64,000 nucleotides of DNA from Streptomyces luomodiensis (GCF_031679605.1 NZ_CP117522.1:3968001-4032000), one strand, 5' to 3'. Counted from the first letter of the stretch, positions 16,437 through 25,794 are shown. Made by a program: numbers and translations. Notes: generated by a model from the letters alone, not told the origin.

Positions 16437-17297
16437 TTAGGCAGTCACGGCCGACATGCGGAACGCCGCCACCAGTCGGCTGCTGTCCGCGGCCCGGGTT
16501 GCCACGACGATGTGGCTCGGTTCGACGCCGTGTAGCGGGATGGTGGTGAGGTCGGGTCGGGTGCCGCCGGTGTGCAGGGCGGCCGGGATGATGGCCACGG
16601 CCTGCCCGGCGGCTATGTATTCCAGCTTGTCCTCGATGGTCTCGACCGAGGGTCCGTCGGGTGCGGGGCGGCCTCCCGGCCGCGGGTCGATGCGCCAGTA
16701 CGCGTCCCATTCCGGATCCGGGAAGCGGGGGATCGGCTCGCCCTCGATGTCGTCGAGCGTGACCGACTCCTTGCCCGCCAGCCGGTGCCCGACCGGTACG
16801 AGCAGCATCTTCGGCTCGTCGTAGAGGACCGTCACGTCCAGGCCGTCGGTCTGCAGCGGCAGCCGGGTGATCGCCGCGTCGACCCGCCGGTCGAGCAGGG
16901 CCTGGCGCGGCTCGTTCCACTTCAGGTGCAGCGTGCGTACATCGGCGTCGGGGTGTTTGTGCCGCAGATTCCGCACCACCGGGGTGACGATCAGGCCCGC
17001 GGTGTAGCCGACGGTGATCCGGGTAGGCCGCGCGGCGGCCCGGGCGGCGGCCGTGGCCTGCCGGGCCGAGCGCACCAGGGCGCGTGCGTGAGGGAGGAAG
17101 GCCTCTCCCGCTTCGGTGAGCCGCGTGCCTTGTCGCGTCCGGTCGAAAAGCCGCGCACCCACCTGGGCCTCGAGCTGGCTGATCTGCCGGCTCAGCGACG
17201 GCTGCGCGATGTGCAGCTCGGCCGCGGCTCGGCCGTAGTGCAGATGTGACGCGACGGTGGTGAAGTAGCGCACCAGCCGAATGTCGAGATCTGTCAT
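16437..17297 (-). CDS. LysR family transcriptional regulator
   Basis: 286 residues. N-terminal winged helix at residues 5-60 (RLVRYFTTVASHLHYGRAAAELHIAQPSLSRQISQLEAQVGARLF) and a periplasmic-binding-fold effector domain (TRITVGYTAGLIVTPVVRNL onward). It is transcribed away from the SnoaL/SDR/hydrolase operon across a 71-bp gap holding a perfect palindrome, the classic LysR arrangement. It most likely activates that operon in response to a pathway compound. Its 3' end lies nine bases from the IS630 remnant. Confidence 0.92.
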   Translation of the reverse strand: MTDLDIRLVRYFTTVASHLHYGRAAAELHIAQPSLSRQISQLEAQVGARLFDRTRQGTRLTEAGEAFLPHARALVRSARQATAAARAAARPTRITVGYTAGLIVTPVVRNLRHKHPDADVRTLHLKWNEPRQALLDRRVDAAITRLPLQTDGLDVTVLYDEPKMLLVPVGHRLAGKESVTLDDIEGEPIPRFPDPEWDAYWRIDPRPGGRPAPDGPSVETIEDKLEYIAAGQAVAIIPAALHTGGTRPDLTTIPLHGVEPSHIVVATRAADSSRLVAAFRMSAVTA

Positions 17298-17314
17298 GCC
17301 TGAATGGTATGACG

Positions 17315-17326
17315 TGTTCCGGAACA
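17315..17326. promoter_or_regulatory. LysR-type palindrome TGTTCCGGAACA
   Basis: A perfect 12-bp palindrome sits in the 71-bp divergent region between lysR (start 17297) and the SnoaL gene (start 17369). Symmetry and placement fit a LysR recognition box controlling both directions. Confidence 0.6.
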
Positions 17327-17368
17327 GGTCTTTGATGACCGAGAGTCTGCGTCCCTACCGTGAGATCC

Positions 17369-17785
17369 ATGGCAAACGACAATGAAATCGCGGTCCGGCG
17401 TTTCTACGAGGCACTCTCCACCGGTGACAGCGCGCTGGTCGATGAGGCCCTCGCCGCCGGCTGGGATGCCGACCCGGCCCTGCGCGCCGGGGGCGGCCCA
17501 GAGGGATGGAAGGCGAGCATTGCTCACCTTCGTGGTGTGTTCAGTGACCTGACCGTCGAGATCGAGCACGTCGTCGTGAACCGGGACATGGTCGCAGTGC
17601 GGGCGGTCAGCCGCGGGAAGCACACCGGCGAGCTGCTCGGCGTCGAGGGCACCGGCCGCGAGGTCGAGTTCCGGGCGGCCGACTTCCACCAGGTGGTCGA
17701 CGGCCGCATCGTGCGGACCTGGCACCTGGAGGACTACTTTTCGATCGCCACCCAGATCGGACTGGAGTTCACCCGTGGCGCTTGA
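17369..17785 (+). CDS. SnoaL-like / nuclear transport factor 2 fold protein
   Basis: 138 residues. Fits the SnoaL-like polyketide cyclase/ester-hydrolase fold: MANDNEIAVRRFYEALSTGD at the start, WDADPALRAGGGPEGWKASI, and VEFRAADFHQVVDGRIVRTWHLEDYF at the end. Members are small cytoplasmic enzymes or ligand binders acting on cyclic ketones, hydroxy acids and polyketides. Reaction here unknown. The SDR gene starts inside its last 11 bases, so the two are translationally coupled. Confidence 0.85.
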   Translation: MANDNEIAVRRFYEALSTGDSALVDEALAAGWDADPALRAGGGPEGWKASIAHLRGVFSDLTVEIEHVVVNRDMVAVRAVSRGKHTGELLGVEGTGREVEFRAADFHQVVDGRIVRTWHLEDYFSIATQIGLEFTRGA

Positions 17786-18533
17786 CGGAAAGACGGCGGT
17801 GGTGACTGGGGCGGCCCGGGGCATCGGATACGCATACTGCCGGCGGCTCGCCGCGGACGGCGCGCACGTGGTCGCCGTCGACATCGACGACCCGGTGGAC
17901 GCCGTGAGCGAGCTGACGGGCGGCGGCGACAAGCTGGGACTGGTGTGCGATATCAGTGAGCCGTCGCAAGTCGACGCCGTGACCCGCACGGTCCTCGACC
18001 GGTACGGGCGCTGCGACATCCTCGTCAACAATGCCGGCATCTTCCCCTTCACCGACCTGGAGCACCTGTCGATCGAGCTGTGGCGCAAGGTGCAGGCGGT
18101 CAACGTCGAGTCGATCCTGCTCTTCGCTCGGGCGTTCGCGCCGGGGATGCGGGCCGCAGGGTGGGGGCGCATCGTCAATACCGGCTCGGGCATCACCCTG
18201 ACCCAGAACCGCGACCTCGCGTACATGACCAGCAAGGGCACCGTGCACGTGCTGACCCGGGCGCTCGCCAACGAACTCGGTGACAGCGGCATCACGGTGA
18301 ACGCGATCGCACCCGGCCTGGTGGCGACCCAGGGCTTCCTGGGCCGGGCCCGGCCCAACGGCCCGACAACCGACGAGGTGTTCGCCCGTGTGACGGCCCT
18401 GCAGACCATCAAGCGCCAGTCGGTCGCGGCGGACCTCGGTAACGCCCTGGGCTTCCTGGTATCCGACGACGCCGACTTCATCACCGGCCAGATCCTGCAC
18501 GTCGACGGCGGCATGACACGTACGGGAGCCTGA
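17775..18533 (+). CDS. Short-chain dehydrogenase/reductase
   Basis: 252-residue classical SDR, a cytoplasmic NAD(P)-dependent oxidoreductase. Cofactor motif VTGAARGIGYAY at residues 10-21, the acidic VVAVDIDDP after strand 2 (suggesting NAD), NNAG at ILVNNAGIF, catalytic Ser in VNTGSGITL and the YMTSK motif. A C-terminal SDDADFITGQILHVDGG is typical of FabG-like members. The GTG start overlaps the SnoaL gene. Substrate unknown; likely an alcohol or ketone intermediate of the LysR-controlled pathway. Confidence 0.92.
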   Translation: MALDGKTAVVTGAARGIGYAYCRRLAADGAHVVAVDIDDPVDAVSELTGGGDKLGLVCDISEPSQVDAVTRTVLDRYGRCDILVNNAGIFPFTDLEHLSIELWRKVQAVNVESILLFARAFAPGMRAAGWGRIVNTGSGITLTQNRDLAYMTSKGTVHVLTRALANELGDSGITVNAIAPGLVATQGFLGRARPNGPTTDEVFARVTALQTIKRQSVAADLGNALGFLVSDDADFITGQILHVDGGMTRTGA

Positions 18534-18534
18534 C

Positions 18535-19443
18535 ATGCTCGAAGCCATCGCCGACCGTTTCAGCACCTCGCCACGCTCGCCCGTGCTGCACTCCCCCGCC
18601 GAGCACGGGCTGGACTTCGAGGACGTCACGTTCCCCTCCGAGGACGGGGTTCCCCTCGAAGGCTGGTTCGTGCCGGCCCCCGGCTCCGACCGAATCGTGA
18701 TCGTCAACCATCCGCGCTTCTTCAGCCGTTCGGGGCTGCCGTCCCATCTGGAGCCCTGGCGGTCGGTCCACGGCGAGACCGGCAATGACATCGAGGTCGA
18801 CTTCGTGCCGGACATCGCGCTCCTGCACGCCGCCGGCTACCACGTCCTCGCCTACGACCTGCGCAACTTCGGCCTCAGCGGCGCCGCCAACGGTGGCGTG
18901 ACCACCAGCGGCAGATTCGAGTCGCGCGACGTCGTTGGGTCCCTGCGGTATGCGCGGTCGCGTCCTGACCTGCGCGGGGCGCGGATCGCGCTGTTCAGCC
19001 GCTGCCTGGGCGCCGACGCCACGCTGTTCGCGATGCAGCGGGCCCCGCAGGAGTTCACGGACGTCTGCTGCCTGGTCGCGTGCCAGCCGCTGTCGCCGCG
19101 CGCGGTTCTGGAGCGAACGCTCGAGCGGCGCTGCATCCCGGCCGAGCGGATGGAGGAGCTGGACCGGCTGATCAGACTCCGCACCGGCTTCGGCCTCGAC
19201 GAGATGTCCCCGGTCGAGACCGGCGCGGCCGGCAGCGTCCGGGTGCCGACGCTCGTCTACCAGGTCCACGACGACCTCATGACGCGGCCGGCCGATGTCC
19301 AGTCCATGTTCGACGCCATCCCCTCGGACGTGCCGAAGGAGCTGTTCTGGATCTACGGCACCACGCGCCGCTGGGACGGATACCTGCACTTCCAGAAAGA
19401 CCCGGACCGCATTCTGGAGTGGCTTGCCGGCCACATAGGCTAG
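18535..19443 (+). CDS. Alpha/beta hydrolase with cysteine at the nucleophile elbow
   Basis: 302 residues. Alpha/beta hydrolase fold with oxyanion-side segment RIVIVNHPRFF, YHVLAYDLRNFGLS and the elbow IALFSRCLGADATLF, where the usual G-x-S-x-G reads S-R-C-L-G. This puts Cys in the nucleophile position, as in dienelactone hydrolases. A likely acid is Asp in YQVHDDLMT. The catalytic His may be in GYLHFQKDP. It starts one base after the SDR stop. Its stop TAG is part of the CTAG at the second IS630 remnant. Substrate unknown. Confidence 0.82.
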   Translation: MLEAIADRFSTSPRSPVLHSPAEHGLDFEDVTFPSEDGVPLEGWFVPAPGSDRIVIVNHPRFFSRSGLPSHLEPWRSVHGETGNDIEVDFVPDIALLHAAGYHVLAYDLRNFGLSGAANGGVTTSGRFESRDVVGSLRYARSRPDLRGARIALFSRCLGADATLFAMQRAPQEFTDVCCLVACQPLSPRAVLERTLERRCIPAERMEELDRLIRLRTGFGLDEMSPVETGAAGSVRVPTLVYQVHDDLMTRPADVQSMFDAIPSDVPKELFWIYGTTRRWDGYLHFQKDPDRILEWLAGHIG

Positions 19444-19655
19444 TGGCTTGTCACGCAGCCTTGGCCGGGTAATGGGTCCAGGTGCGGATGGGTGAGTCGG
19501 GGGCGAAGTTGGTCTTCGGTTCGGCGCGTGCGTTTCGCCAGCGGATGTAGGCGTTGATGGCGGCGTTCTGTTCGTCGTGGCTGCGGTGGTCGGTGCCGTT
19601 GAGTGCGAAGTAGCGCAGGGCCGCGAACTCGGACTCGATCCAGTTCAGCCACCTG
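19440..19655 (-). mobile_element. IS630-family remnant: transposase C-terminus and right end
   Basis: Starts at CTAG with TAGTGGCTTGTC, nearly the same end as at 16251. It encodes on the minus strand the last ~66 residues of an IS630 transposase (19451 to about 19651): WLNWIESEFAALRYFALNG, then HDEQNAAINAYIRWRNARAEP and the terminal IRTWTHYPAKAA. The upstream part of the transposase, including the first two catalytic Asp residues, is gone; Glu of NWIESEF is the expected third DDE residue. From 19656 to the next gene at 19886 nothing was recognised. Confidence 0.82.
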
Positions 19656-19885
19656 CCTTTCCGGCCTCGGCAACGGCGAGGCACACGCCGCCCGCCTCAC
19701 GCGAAGTAATTGCTCGACCACAGCCCAGCACCGACATCACGGAAATCGCCGCGTCGCGTCGCGTTGCGTGCGGGCGCCACGAAGCCGTCCGAGCGGCGAC
19801 GGTCCGCCTGGTCCCGCCCGGCCTAGGTCCAGCAGACCTACTTTGGCACGCTCGGGTGCCGTTTCCGTTGCCAATACTGGAAGCC

Positions 19886-20878
19886 ATGGACCGCAACACC
19901 GAGCTCAGTGAGTTCCTGCGGACTCGCAGGGCGCGGCTGAGCCCCGAGGACGCGGGCGTCAGCGCGAGCAGCGACAGCCCACGTCGGGTGCCGGGGCTGC
20001 GCCGCGAGGAGCTGGCGCAGCTGGCCGGGGTCAGCACGGACTACTACACGCGTCTGGAACAGGGCCGCCACCTCAATGTGTCGGAGGCGGTGCTGGACGC
20101 GGTGGCCCGTGCGCTGCGGCTGGACGAGACCGAACGCGCGTACCTCTTCGAGCTGGCCCGGCCGCGCCCCCGTCGTACGGTGCGCCGCCGGCCGCCCCGC
20201 CCCCAGCGGGTGCGGCAGGGGGTGCATGCGCTGCTGCGGACACTGGAGGGGGTCTCACCGGCCTTCGTCCTCGGACGCAGGGGCGATGTGCTCGCCTCCA
20301 ACCGGCTGGCCCGCGCGCTGATCATCGACTTCGAGGCGCTCCCGTACCACGAGCGGAACATGGCCCGTTTCATGTTCCTCGACGAGGCGGCCCGCGAGCT
20401 GTGGCCGGAGTGGGAGACGGTGGCGGCGGAGATGGTGGCCTCCCTCCGGCTGGAGGCGGGGCGCCATCCCGACGACCCCCGGCTGACCGAGCTGGTGGGC
20501 GAGCTCACCATCAAGAGCCCGGAGTTCCGCAAGTGGTGGGCGGACCACAACGTGCGGGAGAAGACCCACGGCGTCAAGCTCTACCACCATCCGGTGGTCG
20601 GGGACATGACGCTGGCGTACGAGAACGTGACCGTTCCCGGCGATCCCGACCAGGCGCTGTGCATCTACACGGTCGAGCCCGGCTCTCCCTCCGAGGCGGC
20701 CCTGCGGCTGCTGGCGAGCTGGACCGCGACTCCCCCCACGAGCGCCTCCGCGCCTCCCGCCGCGCCACCCCCTTCGCAAGCGCGTCCATCGGGGGGATCG
20801 TCCCGCGACGCTTCCCCCTCCTCGCACCCTTCGTCCCCTTCATCCCGTTCCCCTCGTTCCCCCCATGGAGACAACTGA
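19886..20878 (+). CDS. XRE-family regulator with MmyB-like ligand-binding domain
   Basis: 330 residues. Helix-turn-helix at about residues 8-75 with the hallmark [28 protein letters not shown]. It is followed by an MmyB-like PAS-type domain ([28 protein letters not shown] ... [23 protein letters not shown]). The C-terminal 50 residues are Ser/Pro-rich and run up to the alcohol dehydrogenase gene, one base before its start. Such regulators commonly control the oxidoreductase next to them. ATG at 19886 chosen because it precedes the HTH closely. Confidence 0.88.
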   Translation: MDRNTELSEFLRTRRARLSPEDAGVSASSDSPRRVPGLRREELAQLAGVSTDYYTRLEQGRHLNVSEAVLDAVARALRLDETERAYLFELARPRPRRTVRRRPPRPQRVRQGVHALLRTLEGVSPAFVLGRRGDVLASNRLARALIIDFEALPYHERNMARFMFLDEAARELWPEWETVAAEMVASLRLEAGRHPDDPRLTELVGELTIKSPEFRKWWADHNVREKTHGVKLYHHPVVGDMTLAYENVTVPGDPDQALCIYTVEPGSPSEAALRLLASWTATPPTSASAPPAAPPPSQARPSGGSSRDASPSSHPSSPSSRSPRSPHGDN

Positions 20879-20879
20879 T

Positions 20880-21929
20880 ATGACCACCAGCGTCACCGCC
20901 TACGCAGCCCCCGCTCCGAAGGCCCCGCTGGAGAAGACCACCATCGAGCGCCGCGCGCTGCGCGAGCACGATGTGCTGATCGAGATCGCCTACGCCGGTA
21001 TCTGTCACTCCGACATCCACCAGGCCCGCGAGGAGTGGGGCTCCGCCCTCTTCCCGATGGTGCCCGGCCACGAGATCGCCGGTGTGGTCACCGAGGTCGG
21101 CCCGGGTGTGACCAAGTACGCCGTGGGCGACCGGGTCGGCGTGGGCTGCTTCGTCGACTCCTGCCGCGAGTGCGAGAACTGCCTCGCGGGCGAGGAGCAG
21201 TACTGCCTCAAGGGGGAGGTGCAGACGTACAACGGCCAGGAGTACGACGGCTCCCCCACCTACGGCGGCTACAGCACCCACGTCGTGGTCGACGAGAACT
21301 ACGTGCTGCGCATCCCCGAGGGGATCTCGCTGGACGTCGCGGCCCCGCTGCTGTGCGCCGGGATCACCCTGTACTCCCCGCTGGCCCACTGGAACGCCGG
21401 CCCCGGCAAGAAGGTCGCCATCGTCGGCCTCGGCGGTCTCGGCCACATGGGCGTGAAGATCGCCCACGCGATGGGTGCCGAGGTGACCGTGCTGAGCCAG
21501 TCGCTCCGCAAGAAGGACGACGGGCTGCGGCTGGGCGCCGACCACTTCTACGCCACCAGCGACGAGGCGACCTTCACCGAGCTGGCCGGCACGTTCGACC
21601 TGATCGTCAACACCACCTCGGCGAACCTCCCGCTGGACAACTACCTGTCGCTGCTGAAGCTGGACGGCACCCTGGTGCACGTGGGCGCGCCGGAGAACGC
21701 CAGCGCCTTCAACCAGTTCTCGCTGATCATGGGCCGCAAGTCGATGGCGGGCTCGAAGATCGGCGGCATCCGGCAGACCCAGGAGATGCTGGACTTCTGC
21801 GCCCAGCACGGTCTGGGCGCGGAGATCGAGCTGATCAACGGCGACCAGATCAACGAGGCCTACGACCGTGTCGTGGGCAGCGATGTGCGGTACCGCTTCG
21901 TGATCGACATCGCCTCGCTGAAGGCGTGA
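20880..21929 (+). CDS. Zinc-dependent NAD(P) alcohol dehydrogenase (cinnamyl-alcohol/YahK type)
   Basis: 349 residues of the medium-chain dehydrogenase family. Catalytic zinc ligands: GICHSDIHQ (Cys), [12 protein letters not shown] (His-Glu). Structural zinc: four Cys in [15 protein letters not shown]. Rossmann motif [17 protein letters not shown]. It reduces aldehydes to alcohols, usually with NADPH in this subfamily. ATG at 20880 chosen over 20865 because GGAG lies nine bases upstream. Transcribed with the XRE regulator just before it and closed by a strong hairpin. Confidence 0.93.
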   Translation: MTTSVTAYAAPAPKAPLEKTTIERRALREHDVLIEIAYAGICHSDIHQAREEWGSALFPMVPGHEIAGVVTEVGPGVTKYAVGDRVGVGCFVDSCRECENCLAGEEQYCLKGEVQTYNGQEYDGSPTYGGYSTHVVVDENYVLRIPEGISLDVAAPLLCAGITLYSPLAHWNAGPGKKVAIVGLGGLGHMGVKIAHAMGAEVTVLSQSLRKKDDGLRLGADHFYATSDEATFTELAGTFDLIVNTTSANLPLDNYLSLLKLDGTLVHVGAPENASAFNQFSLIMGRKSMAGSKIGGIRQTQEMLDFCAQHGLGAEIELINGDQINEAYDRVVGSDVRYRFVIDIASLKA

Positions 21930-21974
21930 TCGGCCGCTGAAGGCGACTCGGCCGCAAAGGCCGACCCCCAAGCC

Positions 21975-22011
21975 GAGGCCGTCCGGACCACCCCCGGGTC
22001 CGGGCGGCCTC
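21975..22011 (+). terminator. Hairpin terminator after the alcohol dehydrogenase
   Basis: A long stem GAGGCCGTCCGGACC / GGTCCGGGCGGCCTC with a seven-base loop lies 45 bases after the stop and before the convergent SLOG-like gene; probably bidirectional. Confidence 0.78.
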
Positions 22012-22059
22012 GCCGTATCCTCACCGTCCCAGGGCGTTGTGTTGTGCGCAGAGTCCCGG

Positions 22060-22533
22060 TCAGCGTGAGGCACCCTCCGGCCACAGCACCCGGACGGGGA
22101 CGCCGGTCCGCTCGGCGTACGCCACGACGTCCGCCGTGCCGCCGTGTCCCCATGCCGGTTTCCCGTCCCATACGGCAACCACCTCGTCAGCGAGCCCGAC
22201 GAGGATTTCAGAGCCCGTCATATGCGCCTCGGCGTCGGAGGCGGTCATGCCGGTCTCGTGCACGTCGCTCGCGCGGGACATCAGCGCGTCGTACGTGGAG
22301 TGATGCCACTCCGGCAGGCTGTCGCGGTACTCGGTGGCCGGGACGACGATCTCAAGGCGCCCGCCGGCGGACAGCACGGCTTCGGCAAACCATGCGTCGG
22401 GGCCGTCCGCGATGCACGAGACCGCCACCAGCTCCGCCGCGTCGTACCCGCTCACCGCATCGGCCAGGAGCGCCCGCACGCGCTCCTCCACCTCTGTGCT
22501 CAGTCCGCGGTGACCGGTGATCCCCACCCGCAT
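22060..22533 (-). CDS. SLOG-superfamily-like nucleotide-binding protein
   Basis: 157 residues. A Rossmann-like pattern opens with MRVGITGHRGLSTEVEERV, has SCIADGPDAWFAEAVLSAGG and EIVVPATEYRD in the middle, and closes with VAVWDGKPAWGHGGTADVVA then AERTGVPVRVLWPEG. The terminal GGTADVV segment resembles the phosphate-binding motif of SLOG/LOG-like proteins, which bind or process nucleotides and sugar-nucleotide ligands. No catalytic role can be claimed. Its GGAGG site abuts the stop of the upstream regulator gene, so the two are expressed together. Confidence 0.6.
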   Translation of the reverse strand: MRVGITGHRGLSTEVEERVRALLADAVSGYDAAELVAVSCIADGPDAWFAEAVLSAGGRLEIVVPATEYRDSLPEWHHSTYDALMSRASDVHETGMTASDAEAHMTGSEILVGLADEVVAVWDGKPAWGHGGTADVVAYAERTGVPVRVLWPEGASR

Positions 22534-22543
22534 GTCCGTCCTC

Positions 22544-23947
22544 CTACAGATGGACCCCGTGCGACCGCTCGTCGAACTCGCGCACCACCTTGGGCGGTGA
22601 GCTGGTGGTCAGCGACCGGCGCATGGCGCGCGTCCGTTCGGTGACGCTGCGCACAACCGGCAACGACGCATACGGCTTGAGGCCGGTGCGCAGGTTCCGC
22701 AGGTGCTCATCCCCCCGCGCAGAGCTGATCATCTGGTACTCGTCGAGGAACTCGTTCCAGGTGGCACAGGCTGCCTCGACGTGCCGCATGGCCATCTGCC
22801 GTTGAGCGATCACCCCAAGGCAGTGCACTCGCCCCTGACGTTCTTGGAGGCTGCGGGCGGCGTTGGAGCGGCGCAGGGCCTTGATGCTGCCCGGCCCGTC
22901 CTTGAGTGACCACCTGACGTGCGCCTCATGGAAGTGGAAGGCGGCTTCGTCGTACCCGCCCACGGCATCCCGCCGGTTGTCCGCCTGAGCCAGCGCGGCC
23001 TCCGTCTCACGCAAGCGCGTCACAGCGGTGTTCCGGTCGCCGGTCATCGCCGCCGCGGCGGCCTGCTGTCCGCGCAGGAACGCCACCAGACGCGGCCCAG
23101 ATGCGGGCGCGGCCTCCGCTGCCGCGTCCGCAAGCTCCAACGCCTTCGGCCCGTAGCCGAGGTGGGACGCCTGCAAGGACATGCCTCGCAGGGTCCGGCA
23201 GTAGGTGACGTGGTCCTCGCCACTCGCCGCGAGATCGAGCGCGCGCAGGTAGTACTTCTGCCCAAGCCCTTGCTTCATCTCGTACATCGCCATCCAGCCC
23301 GTGAGGTACACGAAGTCCGAGACGGCCGCGAGCATGGCCTTGCGCACCTTCTCCGAGGCGTCAGCGCGCAGATAGGCGCCGATGGTGTTCGTGATGAACG
23401 CCGCCGCCATCGGCCGAGCGTGACCAGCGCCGATCTCGTCCAGGATCTCGGCGACCTTGTCCGTCATCTTGGTCACGGTCTCAACGTCGCTCATACCGAT
23501 ACGAAGAAGGCCCCCCGCGCCGGCGTGCTTCACACGCTGGTCCGGCTCCCCGGCCAGCTCGTCGTATGTGGGGACCACCAGCGTGGCCCCGTACATAGCC
23601 GCGGTCAGCACGCTGCGGCGGGACGGGTCCATATCTGCTCGGCTCAGCGCCATCACTCCCGAAACAGCATCGCGCTCTTCGGCCGGATCGTCCCCCCAGC
23701 CGACTTCGGCGGACGTTACCGACCGCCCGGCGAGTCGGGAGAGCGCTTCGAGGATCGCGGGCCGTGCCTGCGGCTTCGGCGTACTGCCGGCGAGCCACTG
23801 CGACACGCTCGACTTGTCGTAATGCAGCGTGACCCCGAGTTCTTTTCCGACGGCGTTGGTGCGCCGCGCCAGCTGCGCGTTTCCGATCCCCTCCGTCTGC
23901 ATCAGGCCCGCGAGAGCCCTGTTCGGCGTGCGTAGTCGTCGTGCCAT
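22544..23947 (-). CDS. XRE-type regulator with TPR-like helical C-terminus
   Basis: 467 residues. N-terminal HTH at about residues 10-70 (GNAQLARRTNAVGKELG, SSVSQWLAGSTPKPQARPAI). A long all-helical region suggestive of tetratricopeptide repeats follows (DLAASGEDHVTYCRTLRGMS, KALELADAAAEAAPASGPR, EAALAQADNRRDAVGGYDEA). Such actinomycete proteins are likely ligand- or peptide-responsive transcription factors. ATG at 23947 used; GTG at 23953 is possible. It is divergent from the HATPase fusion and co-transcribed with the SLOG-like gene. Confidence 0.8.
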   Translation of the reverse strand: MARRLRTPNRALAGLMQTEGIGNAQLARRTNAVGKELGVTLHYDKSSVSQWLAGSTPKPQARPAILEALSRLAGRSVTSAEVGWGDDPAEERDAVSGVMALSRADMDPSRRSVLTAAMYGATLVVPTYDELAGEPDQRVKHAGAGGLLRIGMSDVETVTKMTDKVAEILDEIGAGHARPMAAAFITNTIGAYLRADASEKVRKAMLAAVSDFVYLTGWMAMYEMKQGLGQKYYLRALDLAASGEDHVTYCRTLRGMSLQASHLGYGPKALELADAAAEAAPASGPRLVAFLRGQQAAAAAMTGDRNTAVTRLRETEAALAQADNRRDAVGGYDEAAFHFHEAHVRWSLKDGPGSIKALRRSNAARSLQERQGRVHCLGVIAQRQMAMRHVEAACATWNEFLDEYQMISSARGDEHLRNLRTGLKPYASLPVVRSVTERTRAMRRSLTTSSPPKVVREFDERSHGVHL

Positions 23948-24151
23948 TCCCACCCCCGAGCTGTGTTCAACCAGTTCAACCGTGCCTCCACTCTGCTCCC
24001 TTACCCCGATGCACGCACTGGAGTTGAGTGATTACCGGCCGTTCGGTGATCGAGATCGGGCGGCCGGTTGACGGTCGTACCGGTTTCTTCACCCCAATCC
24101 CCAAGAAGGACCGGCGCGGCTTTTCCCCGCCCCCTGACCAAGGCGTGATCG

Positions 24152-25794
24152 ATGACGATGACGGCAAGCAGAGTCCGCGCGACGGGATACCAGGGCTACA
24201 GCGAGACCCACCCGCGCACGAAAGAGACGGTGTCCGTGGCGCGCGGCCTGGTCCGCGCGGCGTGCGCCGCGTGGGGTCTCGGCGACGAGACGGCGGAAAC
24301 CGCCGCGCTGGCGATGTCCGAACTCGTCACCAACGCCGTGAACCACGCCCGGGGGCACAGCCTGCGCGTGATCGTGGACCGCCCGGCGGATGACCGGCTG
24401 TACCTGGCGGTCGTGGACATGGCCCCGTCCCGAGTGCCGACGCTGCGCACCCCCGGCGGTGACGACACCGACGGGCGGGGCCTGGTCCTGGTCGACGTTC
24501 TTGCCGACCGGTGGGGCTACGACCTGTTGGGCCCCGCACGGCGGCCGAACCGTAAGCGCTGCTGGGCCGAGATGAAGGCGGCCCCCCTCCACATGAACGC
24601 CCCTGCCCTGGACCGGGCCCGCCCCTACATGGCGGCCCTCTGCGACGAACTCACTCGGGCCGGCGCCATCCGCACCCGCCCATGGGCCGAAGCGTTCGCC
24701 AATGTCCCCCGTCACATGTTCGTCCCCCAGTGGTTCGAGCAGGAGACCGGCGACAAGGGCATCACCGTCTGGCGCGAGCACCGCGCCACCACCGCCGAGG
24801 ACACCCTCGCCGCCGTCTACCGCGACCAGACGCTCGTGACCGCCCTCGACCCGGCCACCGCCGAGCAGGTCGACGAGACGGCATGGACCGGCGTCCCGAC
24901 CTCGTCCAGCACTCTGCCAAGCCTCATGGCCGGCATGCTCGAAGATCTCAACGTCGAAGATGGACACCGGATTCTCGAAATCGGCACCGGCACCGGCTAC
25001 AACGCCGCCCTGTTATGCGCACGCCTCGGGGAACACCTCGTGCACTCCGTCGACGTCGACCCCGCCCTCGTCGAGCCGCACGGCAGCGCCTCACCGACGT
25101 CGGACGCACCCCCCAGCTCATCCCGGGCGACGGAACGCAGGGCTACCCCACCGGGGACACGTTCGACCGGATCATCGCCACCTGTTCCGTGCCCGCCATC
25201 CCCCAAGCGTGGATCGACCAGAGCAAGCCCGGAACCATCCTGGTCGCCGACGTCGCCCTCGGTATCGAGGGCGGCCTCGTCCGCCTCGCCGTCGACGAGC
25301 AACAGCGCGCCCTCGGCCACTTCACCACCACCGCCGGCCGGTTCATGGCGGCCCGCACCGGCGCACGCACCTACGCCCCACCCCCGCGACCTGAGCGGGC
25401 GCCGGAAACGGAAACCCGACCCACGGTGGTCACTGCCGAGAACATTCGCGGTAACTACCCCTTCCGCCTGTTGCTCGCCTTCCACCTGCCCGAGGCGGAA
25501 TTCGTCTACCACGTCGACGACACCACAGGCACCATCGCCATCCAGATTCAGCAGCCCGATGGCTCATGGGCCCGCACACCCCTGACCGGCGCCAACACCG
25601 GCACCGTCACCTACGGCGGCGACGCCGGACTCTGGCAGCAGGCCGAGACGGCTTGGCGTTGGTGGAACGACGTCGGCCGCCCGTCGCAGGACCGGTTCGG
25701 GTACGCCCGTGAAGCGGACGGAAGCGCTTACGTCTGGCACATCCCCGACGGAACCCGATGGAGTCTCCCCCGCTCAGGAGCCGGGCGAGCATGA
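24152..25794 (+). pseudogene. HATPase - PIMT-like methyltransferase fusion, frameshifted
   Basis: The first ~145 residues are an anti-sigma-factor-type histidine-kinase-like ATPase (LAMSELVTNAVNHARGHSLRV with the N box; GGDDTDGRGLVLVDVLADRWGY). It continues in frame into a protein-isoaspartate-methyltransferase-like part (ANVPRHMFVPQWFEQE; SAM motif ILEIGTGTGYNAALL). After VDVDPALVE the frame breaks near 25076. The expected continuation (ARQRLTDVGRTPQLIPGDG ... GRFMAARTGARTY) runs in another frame to 25794. One base appears to be missing in the CC at 25076-25077. Either a mutation or a sequencing error. Related genomes usually carry the two domains as separate adjacent genes, as far as I recall. 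Confidence 0.75.

Noticed and set aside
24152..25794. FxLD-type RiPP cluster
   Set aside because: A methyltransferase/ATPase pair alone is insufficient; no precursor peptide or lanthipeptide synthetase seen.
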